Assembly: GCA_002682825.1 (NCBI GenBank)
Contig: NOKP01000010.1
Location: 558,001-622,000, forward strand
From: Neonectria sp. B-13
Taxonomy: Eukaryota; Ascomycota; Sordariomycetes; Hypocreales; Nectriaceae
Reading direction: 5' to 3'
DNA length: 64,000 bases
Part shown: piece by piece, positions 43,024-53,995 of the stretch
Numbering within the stretch: the stretch's first letter is position 1
How the letters are laid out: every line of letters begins with the position of its first letter
The notes under the pieces: model-generated
Database searches by the model: none
Told to the model about the DNA's origin: nothing
The model's input: the letters and a program-made list of their open reading frames with translations, nothing else
Position numbers and translations under genes: made by a program

Positions 43024-43425
43024 TTATGTCTCCATCTTATCCCCTGCAACCTCCTCCCTCCCCTCCCTGCTTGCGGCCTCATCTCTCAGTCGCTGCAACA
43101 GTGCCCTCTGCGTCTCGATACGCGACTCGAGATCCTTGATCTCCTCTGACTGCTCGGCAATGGTGCGGTCCATGTCCGGCAGCGCGCGCACCTGCGCCCG
43201 GGCGCGCTGCAGCTTGTGCTTCAAGCCGTCGGTGGCATTGGGCACCTCCTTGAAGGACAGAGTCGGGCCGGCGCCGGGGGCGGGCTCCGTGGTGATGCCT
43301 GAGGACGACTGGATGCCGGCGCGGACCTTGGCGAGGACGACGGAGAGCTCGGTGAGGGCGTCGAGGGTGTCCGGGGAGAAGGTGGGTGGCAGTGCCAGCG
43401 GGTGCGGGCCAGAGGAGGACGCCAT
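43024..43425 (-). CDS. med9: Mediator complex subunit 9 (Med9/Cse2)
   Basis: Subunit of the middle module of Mediator, which links activators to RNA polymerase II. Intronless, 133 aa. The first helix region has LTELSVVLAKVRAGIQ. The middle has the family-like LSFKEVPNATDGLKHKLQRA. The C-terminal third is a predicted coiled coil (IAEQSEEIKDLESRIETQR). Length and layout fit sordariomycete Med9 proteins. The GC-rich antisense frame at the same place is a shadow. Divergent from the phosphoglycerate mutase gene. Confidence 0.85.
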   Translation of the reverse strand: MASSSGPHPLALPPTFSPDTLDALTELSVVLAKVRAGIQSSSGITTEPAPGAGPTLSFKEVPNATDGLKHKLQRARAQVRALPDMDRTIAEQSEEIKDLESRIETQRALLQRLRDEAASREGREEVAGDKMET

Positions 43426-44086
43426 GGTCGGTATGTCGGTGAGTCTCGGTCGCTCTCGGCGGTTTTCTTCCTAATTCTCGCGCGAGGGAAAAGAGCCCGA
43501 AGTCGGGGGTCGAAGGCCGCGAAAGAAGGATTTTGGGAGTTGGAATTAGGGCGGCTTTGCTCGTCCGCACGCGTGGTGACTACACCGTACCGTCAGGCCA
43601 GGTTCACTACAGAGAATCGAGCGGCCGGGGAGAACAGCCGGGTGGAGGGTCGGCAGCCTTGCATACGTCCGTCTCCGTAATGTTATCGAAGATGGCGGGA
43701 GAATTGGTCGAGATCGATTGGGCCGATGGGCCGTTGTTGGGTGGAACGGGGAACTCGGTGAAGCGCCTCACTTTGCGGTCGCACTGTAAATGCACTGTGG
43801 TAACTGCCCGCCTGAGGGCGAGCACGGGTGCGCGGCTGCCCCGCGACACAGTGCCGGCTCCGACATGCCAAACCTCCTGATGGCAACGGCTATCAGACGA
43901 TGACATAACCCCCCACTACAGCTAACGTGTTTCCATGTCAAATCGTCCGTCTTGTCTGGCCCCATCAAATCACGCATTGTTTCCCTTCACTAACACCCTC
44001 AAGTTGTCCCGTTTCTCTTTTTTTTCTTCCCTTTCTTCCCTTCTCCTCTATCCCCTCCCATTCACCGAGAAAACACCAAATTCACC
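43426..44086. promoter_or_regulatory. Divergent promoter region, MED9 / phosphoglycerate mutase
   Basis: 661 bp. A long pyrimidine-rich tract (about 44010-44065, CTTTTTTTTCTTCCC type) lies just before the mutase start codon, typical of highly expressed fungal glycolytic genes. Confidence 0.5.
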
Positions 44087-46059
44087 ATGTCCAAGACCGA
44101 GCAGAAAGCCTGCCTCAGTACGTCGTCCGCCCCAAGCCCCGCCCCCTCCATGCCCCCCTTCACCAACACCAACACCACCTCCCCCACTATCATCGCCTCT
44201 TCCCAAGCCTTGCCCCACGATGCCCTCGGTCTGGAGCGCTGGTCCTCGCCGCAGCGACCTCGCACGGCGCCTCCGGTTCTCCAGGCGTCGCCGACGTTAC
44301 CGCGACCGGACCACGTCGTCGTCATCTGCTTCGTACTTGTCAATCTCGAGCTGGCATGGCTAATCATGGTGCTTTTGCACTCGAACAGTCGTCATTGATG
44401 GCTGGGGTATTCCCTCCGAGGAGAGCCCCAAGAACGGCGATGCCATTGCCGGTGGCAACACCCCCGTCATGGACGAGCTCTCCAATGACGCCAACGGCTT
44501 CACCGAGCTCGATGCCTCGTCGCTGGCGGTGGGGCTTCCCGAGGGCCTCATGGGCAACTCGGAGGTCGGACACTTGAACATCGGCGCCGGCCGTGTCGTC
44601 TGGCAGGACGTCGTCCGCATTGATCTGACCATCAAGAACGACGAGCTGAACGACAACGAGGTCATCAAGAAGACCTTCCAGGATGCTGCCGCTGGCAATG
44701 GCCGATTGCACCTGTGCGGTCTCGTCTCGCACGGCGGTGTCGTGAGTGCCACCCCTGCTCCCATCACCACCTCTGCATGCAAACATGTCACTTACACCGC
44801 CAAAAACAGCACTCCAAGCAAACCCACCTCTACGCCCTCGTCAAGGCCGCCAAGGCCTACGGTGTCCCCAAGGTCTTCATCCACTTCTTCGGCGATGGCC
44901 GTGATACCGACCCCAAGTCCGGTGCTGGCTACATGCAGGAGCTCGTCGAGACTCTCGAGGAGATTGGCCTAGGCCAGATCGCCACCGTCGTTGGCCGATA
45001 CTACGCCATGGACCGTGATAAGCGCTGGGAGCGAGTCGAGCTCGCCCTGAAGGGTATGATTCTGGGCGAGGGCGAGGCCAGCGAGGATCCCGTTGCCACT
45101 GTCAAGGCTCGATATGAGCTTGGCGGTTCCAAGGACAAGGACGAGTTCCTGACCCCCATCATCGTTGGTGGTGACGAGGGCCGCATCAAGGGTAAGTTTT
45201 TCCCCTGTACAATTTGTGCCAAGGACTATTCTAACCAGTACCTACAGACGACGACACCGTCTTCTTCTTCAACTACCGATCGGACCGTGTCCGCCAGATC
45301 ACTCAGGTTCTTGGCGATGTCGACCGATCAGTCCTCCCCGACTTCCCCTTCCCTAAGATCAACAGCCTGGTCACCATGACCTCATACAAGGGCGACTACC
45401 CCTTCCCCATTGCCTTTGAGCCTCAGCACATGGGCAACGTCCTAGCCGAGTGGTTGGGCAAGCAGAACGTCGAGCAGGTCCACATTGCCGAGACTGAAAA
45501 GTACGCTCACGTCACCTTCTTCTTCAACGGCGGTGTCGAGAAGGTCTTCCCTCTCGAGACCCGAGACCAGAACCAGGATCTTGTGCCGTCCAACAAGGCT
45601 GTCGCAACTTACGACCTGGCCCCCGAGATGTCCGCTGCTGGCGTCGCCACCCAGGTCTGCAAGCGCCTTGCCGAGCAGAAGTTCCCCTTTGTCATGAACA
45701 ACTTCGCTCCTCCCGATATGGTCGGCCATACCGGTGTGTATGATGCGGCCATTGTTGCCTGCGAGACTACCGACAACGCCATTGGCAAGATTCTCGATGC
45801 TTGCAAGGCGGAAGGTTACATCCTTTTCATCACGTCTGACCACGGCAACGCCGAGGAGATGAAGTTCCCCGACGGCAAGCCCAAGACCAGCCACACCACC
45901 AACAAGGTGCCCTTTATCATGGCCAACGCTCCCGAGGGCTGGAGCCTCCAGAAGAAGGATGGCGTCCTGGGTGACGTCGCCCCCACGATTCTAGCTGCCA
46001 TGGGCCTGCCCCAGCCCGAGGAGATGACTGGCAAGTCTCTCCTCGAGCGCGCAGAGTAA
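44087..46059 (+). CDS. 2,3-bisphosphoglycerate-independent phosphoglycerate mutase
   Basis: Glycolytic enzyme converting 3- to 2-phosphoglycerate with two manganese ions and a phosphoserine. Exons 44087-44117, 44389-44741, 44810-45191 and 45248-46059 give 525 aa. The first exon is only 31 nt, followed by a 271-nt intron, the longest but one in the window. IVIDGWG carries the first metal-binding Asp (Asp14), and GNSEVGH carries catalytic Ser68. Later motifs include FFGDGRDTDP, VVGRYYAMDRDKRWER, FFFNYRSDR, NFAPPDMVGHTG and ITSDHGNAEEM, all hallmarks of the alkaline-phosphatase superfamily enzyme. Codons are strongly biased toward C endings, fitting high expression. Unrelated to the dPGM of budding yeast. 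Confidence 0.97.
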
Positions 46060-49000
46060 AGTAGTTATTTTTAATCGCGGATGTAGTCGTATGGGCGGTG
46101 GCGGTTGTCGTAGTCTGGGCTTTGGTCGCTTGTTGACTTCAGGAGCGTGTTGAGCGTTGTGCGTTGTGATGTTGTGAGTTGGCGGGCGACTTTGGAGTTG
46201 GTTAGGGATAGACGAGACATGCTCGGTTGAGAGATAGACCTAGAGACGATACAAAAGGTAGCAAGGGCCTCTATGAATTGAGATGACAGAGTGATCATCT
46301 CCTTACACACTCAATTCTCACGTGTAATATTGCGTGGAAATGTCTTCTGAGGAACGGTATAATCACGGTGTAATCTCGGTGAGATGCTAAGCTACCTGCG
46401 TCAGCTCCTGTGACATCTTTTGGCAATACATAACTTCGAGCGGTTTTCTGCCTCGCTGAACTCGATACTGCAGTAGTGTGTGAGTAAGAGACCTAGCATG
46501 ACTAGGTATGTGAGGTCATACGATATAACACCTCTATGCTTGAATGGTTCGTCCCCAGTGAGCGCTACTAAGTCCAGAATGAAGCAGATTTGACCTAGAG
46601 ACAACAAAATGCACAAGCATCACACCACTCCCCAACTGGGCGCCGGAGAAGGGTTCTCATGCAGTTGTCCTACACTAAGCAACGGTAAATAGTACATAAA
46701 CAGGGGCTGCTGCATACAAAGAAACAAAGAGAGCGCCGGTCTGGACGTGCAAAATGACAATTTGTCCCTAGGACCTGGGCCAGCGTGCCCCAAGCCATAG
46801 CCACAATTCTAGGAACCTAGCCAACAAACGCCTCGGCAACTTTCCTCGACAGGCCATAACACCGTCGCTGCCAGGGCAGAAACCCCGGCGGTGGGGGTCG
46901 AAATAGGCACTAATAAGGCACGGGAGCTAGAAGGTTGGTGGCGACTTTCAAGGGCGGGGTGTAAGCAGACCTACCTACCTGGAGACTGACGAAGTGAGGT
47001 GTGAGGTGCAAACACCTCATAGTTGTACCTTTTGGGGATAGCTGTTTAGGGGCCAAACCTGCGCGCCAGTTCCACCTCATCGCTCAGGACAAGTGGTGGA
47101 TGCACTTACCGCGCAGCACAGACGTTCCGCAGCTGCACAGTCTACCACCGTCGGTCCAAGTCCAAGTTGGGAGACACGCCTAGAAGCTTCGGTGTGTCTC
47201 CTCATGCCCGACACCCACCTCGTGTCTTGGTGTTCCGGCGTGGAGAAGTGGAGGGCGGCTTGGACCAGTCCCAAGGGTAGCAACTTGGCAGCGGCAGCTT
47301 GCCGCGCCTTGCTGACAAGGGTCCAGAGTCCAAAATAGCCGTAGCCCGTAGTGCAACCTACCCCTCGAGCTCTCAGCTGGGTAAGGTGAGGTAAGTTAAG
47401 TTCCATCTTCCACAACCCGGCTTCCCGGCCTCGGGACGATCGGCGGCCTGCAGGGGAAAACAAAGCCATGCGAACCTGAACAAGGTAGATTGGTAGGATA
47501 TGGAACATTGGAGAGAAGGGAAGCCTCCTGGCAAAGAACCCTAGCCGGCGGCGGTTGGTTGACCTGGCATCTCTCAACTACCCGCTGCAGGAAGGGTCCA
47601 TTCCCCGCCAACACGCCACGAAGCACGATCCGAGCTACCACTGCGACTCGTTAAGATCGGGGAAAATAGTCTAATTGACTTGGCTTGAAGATGGTCCAAT
47701 AGGATGGCCCGAAATGGTAGAGTCCGACTTGGATCTCAGTCAAATCTGGCACTTGTGGTGCAGTGGATGTTGGTGGCTGATCTTTTCTACCTTGTAGAGT
47801 GACCGTTCACATCCGGGGGCCGATTTCAGCGGTTTTGATGTGAAGCCAAGATGTCGTAGGGCTCTACCGTGAGGTCAAGCTCAGGAGCACCCTTTGAGAA
47901 GCTCATGTGGGTCTCGGAAGGTCTTTGGCTGGGGGGGCTGGACCGGGAGCCATCAGAGAGAGACAAATGAGGTGGCTAGTCGACCGGCTGTAGGATACGG
48001 TATGTTTCGTTACCCCTACGTTAGCCGTCAACTGGTCATGTGAATGTTCATTGTTTCCCAGTTGCGCAATTCCAGGTGTGGGTCTTGATGCGTGGAAGGT
48101 GATGGAACCCAGGAACAGGGAGAAGACCCTGAGGAGACCCCCGCAAAACGACGTCATTTTAGCGTCACAACGAAAGGGGATCGACCTCGGGGACAACACT
48201 GGAACTGAAAGGCCTTGTTGTTGGGGGGCATCCTTGGGACCCCCATCATGTCACCCTACCCACCTGAGCAGCAACCGTCCTTGGGACTGGCCAGGAGAAT
48301 TCCTTCTTGGACTGGTGAAGTGAGTGAGAGGAACCAGCAAGATCGGCAGGGTCTGCAGGATATATGGGCAGGGCATCCACGATTGGCCTGAGATGAGATT
48401 AGAAGAGCATGGCATCAGGAGAGGGATCGTCTCTTGTGTGTTGTGTGTGTGAGGTGAGGGAGTCTGAAGTTGAAGGGGCCAGTGGAATAACCAATCCACT
48501 TGCCACCATCGCTGGCTGACAGGAGGCGTTCGGACAAGCCACTGCCAGGGGTCGGTCACTTGTTACTCTGCACATGGGGAATGTCTCCATGTCCCCGGCT
48601 GCTGCTTGACTAGACGTAAGAATCGGATCATTGGGGCTCATTCCCGGCGCACGGGACAACAGTGCCGTTGCCGCTGGTGATGAATGATGAGGCGGCGAGG
48701 ACGGGGGCCATCGAGATGGCCGATGAGGCTTTACCGGGGAAGAAAAAGAAAAGGACAAAGGTGTCGTGTTTTTCTTCTTTGTTTTCGTCCCTTCGCCTTT
48801 CGAGGTGACATGGCACAGAAGACAAAACAGCGACACGAAAAGGCGCCCCCGATCCCGTCGCGATCTGGGAGGATACTCAAAGGGCCAGCCGGCCAGGCCC
48901 ACCGAAATGACATCGTTGGTAGTAACTGGCAAGTGCCGCCTGCGCGTTTGAGTGGACGCCGCTGCGGCAAGGCGTCTCATGTGGGCGGCCTGTCTCGATG

Positions 49001-49290
49001 ACGGGCCAAAACCCAGATCGACGAGGCCCTGTACGTACACTCTGCACTGTTTCTGTCACCAGTGCGTGCACCCAAAGCTTCCATTGAGGGGCCCAGTACA
49101 ACGTCGTAGCCTGGACGGAGCGACGAGGCCGGCCCTGAAGTCTCGACTCCCTTGCGGCGGCCCTCAAGCCCTGCAGAGTACTGTTCGAATAGCGCGAACC
49201 CAGGGGAGAGCTGATTTCTTGGCTTCTGGTTGGATGCCCCTCGAGGCTCGCAGTGGCACTCGTCCGTGAGTCTCCACATTTATTCAGACC

Positions 49291-49316
49291 GTCGATGGGA
49301 CAGTCGATGGGATCGA
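49291..49316 (+). promoter_or_regulatory. Candidate distal White Collar site (repeated GTCGATGG plus GATCGA)
   Basis: GTCGATGGGA and GTCGATGGGAT lie 12 bp apart, the second running directly into GATCGA. Paired GAT-type half-sites are what White Collar complexes bind in light-response elements. The assignment is speculative. Confidence 0.3.
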
Positions 49317-50620
49317 GGGCTTTGTGGCGTGGGTAAGCAAATGGGCGGTGTGGCTATAGCCCAGGGCAAGACCACTTTGACGGCTCTTGAGCCAACGTTT
49401 TCAACCTCTTTGACGATGGCCTAGGAAATGCGAGATGCGGAACAACTGGTTGACACCCTCCTGGCGTGTGCCAATCAAAGCCACTAGTTCTCCCGCCCCT
49501 GCTTCTGGGCCTTGAGCCCCGATGAGCTTTGATCACATTGGGGAGCTGAGCGGCCGAGCAATCGGGGCATTGAGCGTTGGATCGGGGTTTGCCCTTCTCC
49601 ATCCTCGTCCTCATCCACAAACCCCCCCCCCCTTCGCGATGCCGCCCGCCGCGAGGCTGCTCTTGGCTCTCTCATGCTCTGGCGTTCTCTTCGCTTTGGG
49701 GGGCGCCCTGCGAGATGACTGAAAATTAATGTTCTCGTGGGCCCCTGGACCGCCGAATACCCTCTCTCTCTCTTTTTTTTTTTTTTTACATGTCTCGCAT
49801 CCATCATTGCTCCAGCTCCTCCTCTGCCTGATCCTCCTCCGAATGCCCTAGCTGGTACCTCCTCCGCCACCAACCTCTGCTACATCTGCTGCTACTGCCA
49901 CCGCCACTGCCACTGCTACTGCTACTGCTCCTCCTCCAGTACACAGTGCTTCGTACTCCCCCGGCACGTAAGAAACGCTGGACTCTGCCGCACCTACTCC
50001 ATTCCATATTCCGGTAGCTTGCATCCTCATCCGCCTCCGCCTCAGCCTCCGACCGAACCCGCGTCGTCCAGAGTGACTCGGTACCACACCACTTACCACA
50101 CTCATCAAGAGGCATCACCCTCATCTCCTCGTTTCTCATACGAGATCATTATACCATTGTTCCGTCACCACCTAACGCTGATCTTCACGGCCTGGATCGC
50201 CTTGTTGCCGTTTCTCCTACTCCTGCGCCAGCTCAAACCCATCGTCTCATCTCAAAGCCACCCCCCCAATCACTCTTCTTCGCCCGACCACACGGCATTC
50301 TACTTCCAACCGACTCTGGGCTCGCTTCGTCTCCTCTCAATCCCCCGTTCCTCACTCGGTCAGCGTGTCCGACTCTGGATTTCTGCGACCAACACCAGCG
50401 ACTCTCCTTCACGGCGAACGTCTCAACCACTGGTCTCGCGGACCCCAAGAGTTTCTGCGCCCAATTTGCCTCGGTCTAAACGCGAACGGTCCCACAGCGA
50501 AGAACGTTGCCCTTGGATATCCGGGCAAACGCCCGTCGACATCTGAGCCCAGGTGCCATTCCATTTTTTGTGAGTCTTTCTCCGAGGGTCCTCCAGTCAC
50601 AGCACTCTCTGCTTTGTCAT

Positions 50621-50665
50621 ATGACAATGAATGCCTCGATCGATCGATCGATGAGCATCCTTTAG
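50621..50665 (+). other. Upstream open reading frame in the frq leader (14 codons)
   Basis: ATG at 50621, a second in-frame ATG at 50627 and a third within the frame, with a TAG at 50663-50665. It overlaps the (CGAT)4 tract. If transcription starts upstream of this point, the frame would be scanned before the frq start codon. Translation is unproven. Confidence 0.35.
50637..50652 (+). promoter_or_regulatory. Perfect (CGAT)4 tract, candidate proximal light-response element
   Basis: Sixteen bases of uninterrupted CGAT, giving three overlapping GATCGAT units, 323 bp upstream of the frq start codon. White Collar complex sites in Neurospora are imperfect repeats of GAT-type cores. The tract is self-complementary, so it can be read from either strand. 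Confidence 0.5.
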
Positions 50666-50974
50666 CCAATCAAACTCGGTCCCAGAATCCAAGGACAAAT
50701 TTCGCTTTGCCTCTCCCCTACACGGGCAGTATCTTCGCCATCGGATTGTTGATTATACTAATACCTTCTCCTTTCACTTGATAGGACGTATTAATCTCTC
50801 CTCATCAGAGAAGCTGTACTTAGGTCACTGCCTCAAATACCCTGAGGTTTATGCCATATATCGACAAACACTCCCAGGACCGGCCTTCATCACTTTTTGA
50901 CCAGCTCTCTTAGTGGTATTGCTTGATAATGATCTCGGCCGTCTCGTCTTCAACCTCACTTCTATGTTGAGACG

Positions 50975-53900
50975 ATGAACTCGACCGAAGGAAAATCACA
51001 CGGGAACCAACCCCCAACTGGCCCAAATGGTCACCCTCTCCCACCACGAGCTTTGCCCTCAAAGTCCGTGACACTGCGTCAACACGCCTTAGCCCGCGAT
51101 GCCTCCAACCGAAACAAGTCAAGCTCTGCCCTGCGAAAAGAGACGACCATCCCATCCTTTTCTCGTCGAACCTCCTCCAACGAAAGTCACGGAACCGGAC
51201 AGAGCGATGCCAAGAACTGGTTTGATCAGTCGAATGAAAACCCAACGGCAAACTACAACAACAGCATCATGGATGGTATAGTGGTTTCATCGCTTTATCG
51301 TGGCAAAGCAGCTAATCCAGCTCTAGTCGACCCTCCGTTCTTCCAGAAGGAGTCAGAATCGTCCAACGAGGATAAACCATTCGCCTACAACCATCAGCTT
51401 ACTCCTGCGAAACTCACGGCGGCGCCCCAAAGCAGCAGTGCAGGCGATTACCGAAGTGTCATCGATGACCTTACGGTCGAGATCCAGAGTTTGAAGGAGG
51501 AGTTGAAACGATACAAGCAGACGGGCCCAGACATGCTCAGCAAAGAAAAACTCTTCGAAATCAAGGTCCACGGGCTACCGAACAAGAAGAAGAGGGAGCT
51601 CGAGGCAACATTGAGAGACTTCGCTGCCGGCCTCGAAAGTTCGCCAGATGCCTCGTCCTCTCAGAGAAACAAGAAGTCATCCCGTCACACAAATCGAGAT
51701 CGCATGTACTCTGCATCAGGGTCCATGTCCAAGCATGCATCTTCAACCTCCGGTTCTAACTTTCCGCCCGCCGATTCCGCCTACGCCTCAATGTCGGTTG
51801 GTGCCAAGTCCTCTGGCCCGCTCCCGGCTCGCCCAATGAAGGGTTCAAAAGATGCGAACCAGAAGAAAGTACAGAGCTATTTGAATGATATCCCGGAGGG
51901 TCTTTACCCAAAACACTTGATTATGTCAGAGAGGGAACGAAAGAAGCTTGTCGTTCGTCGCCTCGAACAGCTCTTTACTGGAAAGATCGGCGGTCGTCAT
52001 GCACAAAAGAAACAAGCTGCTCCCCTAGTGGACGACAAATCTGTCGAGGCCTCTATCGCAGTGGATGCACAGCCACGTGTGCTAACCACGTTGCATGAAC
52101 CCCCCAGTCTCACGCTACCCGAACTGGCCCGTGAAGCCAAAATACATCTTTCAGAGCAACAACCTGGAAATTCGGGCAAAACCAGCCAGTCGAGAGATTA
52201 TGGATCAGGCTCCAATTCTCACGGCGATCAGACAGAACCCGGTGGCAATGGCAACAGCACCGGGGGACCCATTCCGTCTCCGCCATCACGACCGTCAGCG
52301 CCAGAGCAGCGACCCACCCGACCCCGAGATTTAGATCCCGACCGGACCCAAATCCCCTCGGAAAACATGGACTACATTCGACACCTCGGGTTAGCGCCCC
52401 CACAACTGTTGCCGGAGCAGCAATGGGCGTCTGAAAATGTCCACCCTGACGCCGATGGATGGGTATACCTGAATCTTCTATGCAGCCTGGCTCAGCTGCA
52501 CATCATCAATGTCACTCCGGATTTCGTTCGAGTAGCTGTCACGGAGTTTAGCTCTAAATTCCAATTGTCCTCCGACGGCCGCAAGATCCGATGGCGAGGT
52601 GGGTTACAAGGCACCAAATTTAGCAGCGATAGCTCTGGATACAGCTCGCAGCAGAGCCTATCTCCTAATGACTCAGATGATTCGAAGACCGAATCTAGAA
52701 AGCGCCAGAAAACGAGCCGTTCGGTAGGTGCCGAGTTGGAGCCGGGAAGCTCAAACAAAAAGGTTTCCACATTCGGCGCGCAAATCCTGGCTTCTGAGAG
52801 CTTCCATTACAAACCGATCCTTGTCCATCGAGACTCCTCAAACGGCCGCACATCCATGGACGAGACCCTTTCATCCTTTGGACCACCCGAGGATAGTAAC
52901 GTCGACGAGTCGCGGTGGGGTTACAGTGGCTCCACATCGAACCAGAAGAAACGTCGTCATGACGGTGCCATCATCTATTACAGCGGTGCACCTTTCTGCA
53001 CAGATCTTTCAGGTGATCCAGTGGATGCTTCCCCGCCGTCAAACATGCTTGCCGCCAGTCAAATCACCGAAGACGTACCGCAGCATACACGGTTCGAGCA
53101 TTTCCCTCGTCGGATATCATCCTCCGGATCCTCAATTAACTACAGGTCACTGAGTGGCACTCCCAAAATGGATATCGATGGTGCCGAGGGAGCACCGAGC
53201 TTGACTACCGATGATACCGAAGACTTAAGCGATGTTGATATGGATCTCGTCTGGTCAGATGAAAACCAATACATAGAACTCCAACCCCTGGAGCCCTGTG
53301 GGCTTGGCGGTGTTCTACCAGATGACCACTTCGTGGTGGTTGTGACAACAAAGCGATCAAAGGAAGAGATCCCCCCGCCGAACCCATCGCATCAGAAACC
53401 AGAGTCGGGTGCAACCGCTGACGGCATTATCCGTCGCTTGGCTACCATGTCGGCGTTGTCGCCGGGCCTCCGCCCCCCAAGAACGCTACGTGAAAGCCAA
53501 AGCCAACCCATCAAAATCGAATATGTATCTGGTGGTATCAAGCGTCTTGCGCCAGTCTCACTGCCACCCCCTGCCATGTTCCTCCCGCCGTTCAGTGCCG
53601 ACGACTCTACGACAGACATGGGTGGCTCGGAAGATAATGACAGTGATTCATCTGATGAGATGGTGAGCCAACTAGTAAACCCCCATCGGCCCAACGACTA
53701 CCCGGACGGGGTCGATCTCAGCAGCGGCGACGAGGACGGTGAGGATCCGGATGATTCTCCTGGCGAGTACAACATGTATGCTATCACTGGAGATGTCCGA
53801 GCACAGGCTTTGCCAACTCGAAGCAGAACCAGCCTAAGACGAGGATCCAGCAGTGTTGCAGCAGCAGTCGGTACAGCACGGGAGGGAAGCAAGAGTACGA

Positions 53901-53995
53901 CTGCAGAAAGAACGCTTGCCACTGACGGGACCTCGGCTGTGATGGCTGAAGAAACCGCAAGTGGGTACAGCAGCAGCGAAGAGGAGAGCTCCTAA
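50975..53995 (+). CDS. frq: FREQUENCY circadian clock protein
   Basis: Negative element of the fungal circadian oscillator: FRQ with FRH and casein kinase 1 inhibits the White Collar complex. Exons 50975-51275 and 51327-53995 give 989 aa, the same length as recalled for Neurospora FRQ. The 51-nt intron (GTATAG donor, CTCTAG acceptor) preserves frame. Features: conserved start region (GPNGHPLPPRALPSKSVTL); Met99, aligned with the internal start of the short isoform; coiled coil at about 141-166 (DDLTVEIQSLKEELKRYKQ); basic nuclear signal at about 185-190; kinase-docking FCD1 at about 307-325 (RRLEQLFTGKIGGR) and FCD2 at about 478-492 (GWVYLNLLCSLAQLH). PRDLDPDRTQIPSENMDYIR, the Ser/Asp-rich PEST-like segments and GLGGVLPDDHFVVVV are further FRQ hallmarks. 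The C-terminus ends GYSSSEEESS. Confidence 0.97.
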   Translation: MNSTEGKSHGNQPPTGPNGHPLPPRALPSKSVTLRQHALARDASNRNKSSSALRKETTIPSFSRRTSSNESHGTGQSDAKNWFDQSNENPTANYNNSIMDGIVVSSLYRGKAANPALVDPPFFQKESESSNEDKPFAYNHQLTPAKLTAAPQSSSAGDYRSVIDDLTVEIQSLKEELKRYKQTGPDMLSKEKLFEIKVHGLPNKKKRELEATLRDFAAGLESSPDASSSQRNKKSSRHTNRDRMYSASGSMSKHASSTSGSNFPPADSAYASMSVGAKSSGPLPARPMKGSKDANQKKVQSYLNDIPEGLYPKHLIMSERERKKLVVRRLEQLFTGKIGGRHAQKKQAAPLVDDKSVEASIAVDAQPRVLTTLHEPPSLTLPELAREAKIHLSEQQPGNSGKTSQSRDYGSGSNSHGDQTEPGGNGNSTGGPIPSPPSRPSAPEQRPTRPRDLDPDRTQIPSENMDYIRHLGLAPPQLLPEQQWASENVHPDADGWVYLNLLCSLAQLHIINVTPDFVRVAVTEFSSKFQLSSDGRKIRWRGGLQGTKFSSDSSGYSSQQSLSPNDSDDSKTESRKRQKTSRSVGAELEPGSSNKKVSTFGAQILASESFHYKPILVHRDSSNGRTSMDETLSSFGPPEDSNVDESRWGYSGSTSNQKKRRHDGAIIYYSGAPFCTDLSGDPVDASPPSNMLAASQITEDVPQHTRFEHFPRRISSSGSSINYRSLSGTPKMDIDGAEGAPSLTTDDTEDLSDVDMDLVWSDENQYIELQPLEPCGLGGVLPDDHFVVVVTTKRSKEEIPPPNPSHQKPESGATADGIIRRLATMSALSPGLRPPRTLRESQSQPIKIEYVSGGIKRLAPVSLPPPAMFLPPFSADDSTTDMGGSEDNDSDSSDEMVSQLVNPHRPNDYPDGVDLSSGDEDGEDPDDSPGEYNMYAITGDVRAQALPTRSRTSLRRGSSSVAAAVGTAREGSKSTTAERTLATDGTSAVMAEETASGYSSSEEESS

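Larger units (their letters stand above)
46060..50974. promoter_or_regulatory. 4.9-kb upstream region and probable 5' leader of frq
   Basis: Longest stretch without a protein gene in the window. Open frames on both strands lack family features or follow simple tracts. Tracts include C12 at about 49622, T15 at about 49774-49788 and Ctg/Cca-type triplets at 49890-49940. GATC-containing clusters occur at 48420-48430, 48848-48865, 49291-49316 and 50637-50652. In Neurospora frq has a long promoter with distal and proximal light-response elements plus a long leader with upstream reading frames, and this region fits that plan. Confidence 0.6.

Noticed and set aside
48399..49040. 213-codon minus-strand frame upstream of frq
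   Set aside because: Ser/Pro/Arg-rich with no domain or good codon pattern; not supported as a gene.
49737..50546. 269-codon plus-strand frame upstream of frq
   Set aside because: Begins over a poly-T run and simple triplet repeats, with no conserved motif; treated as leader or promoter sequence.
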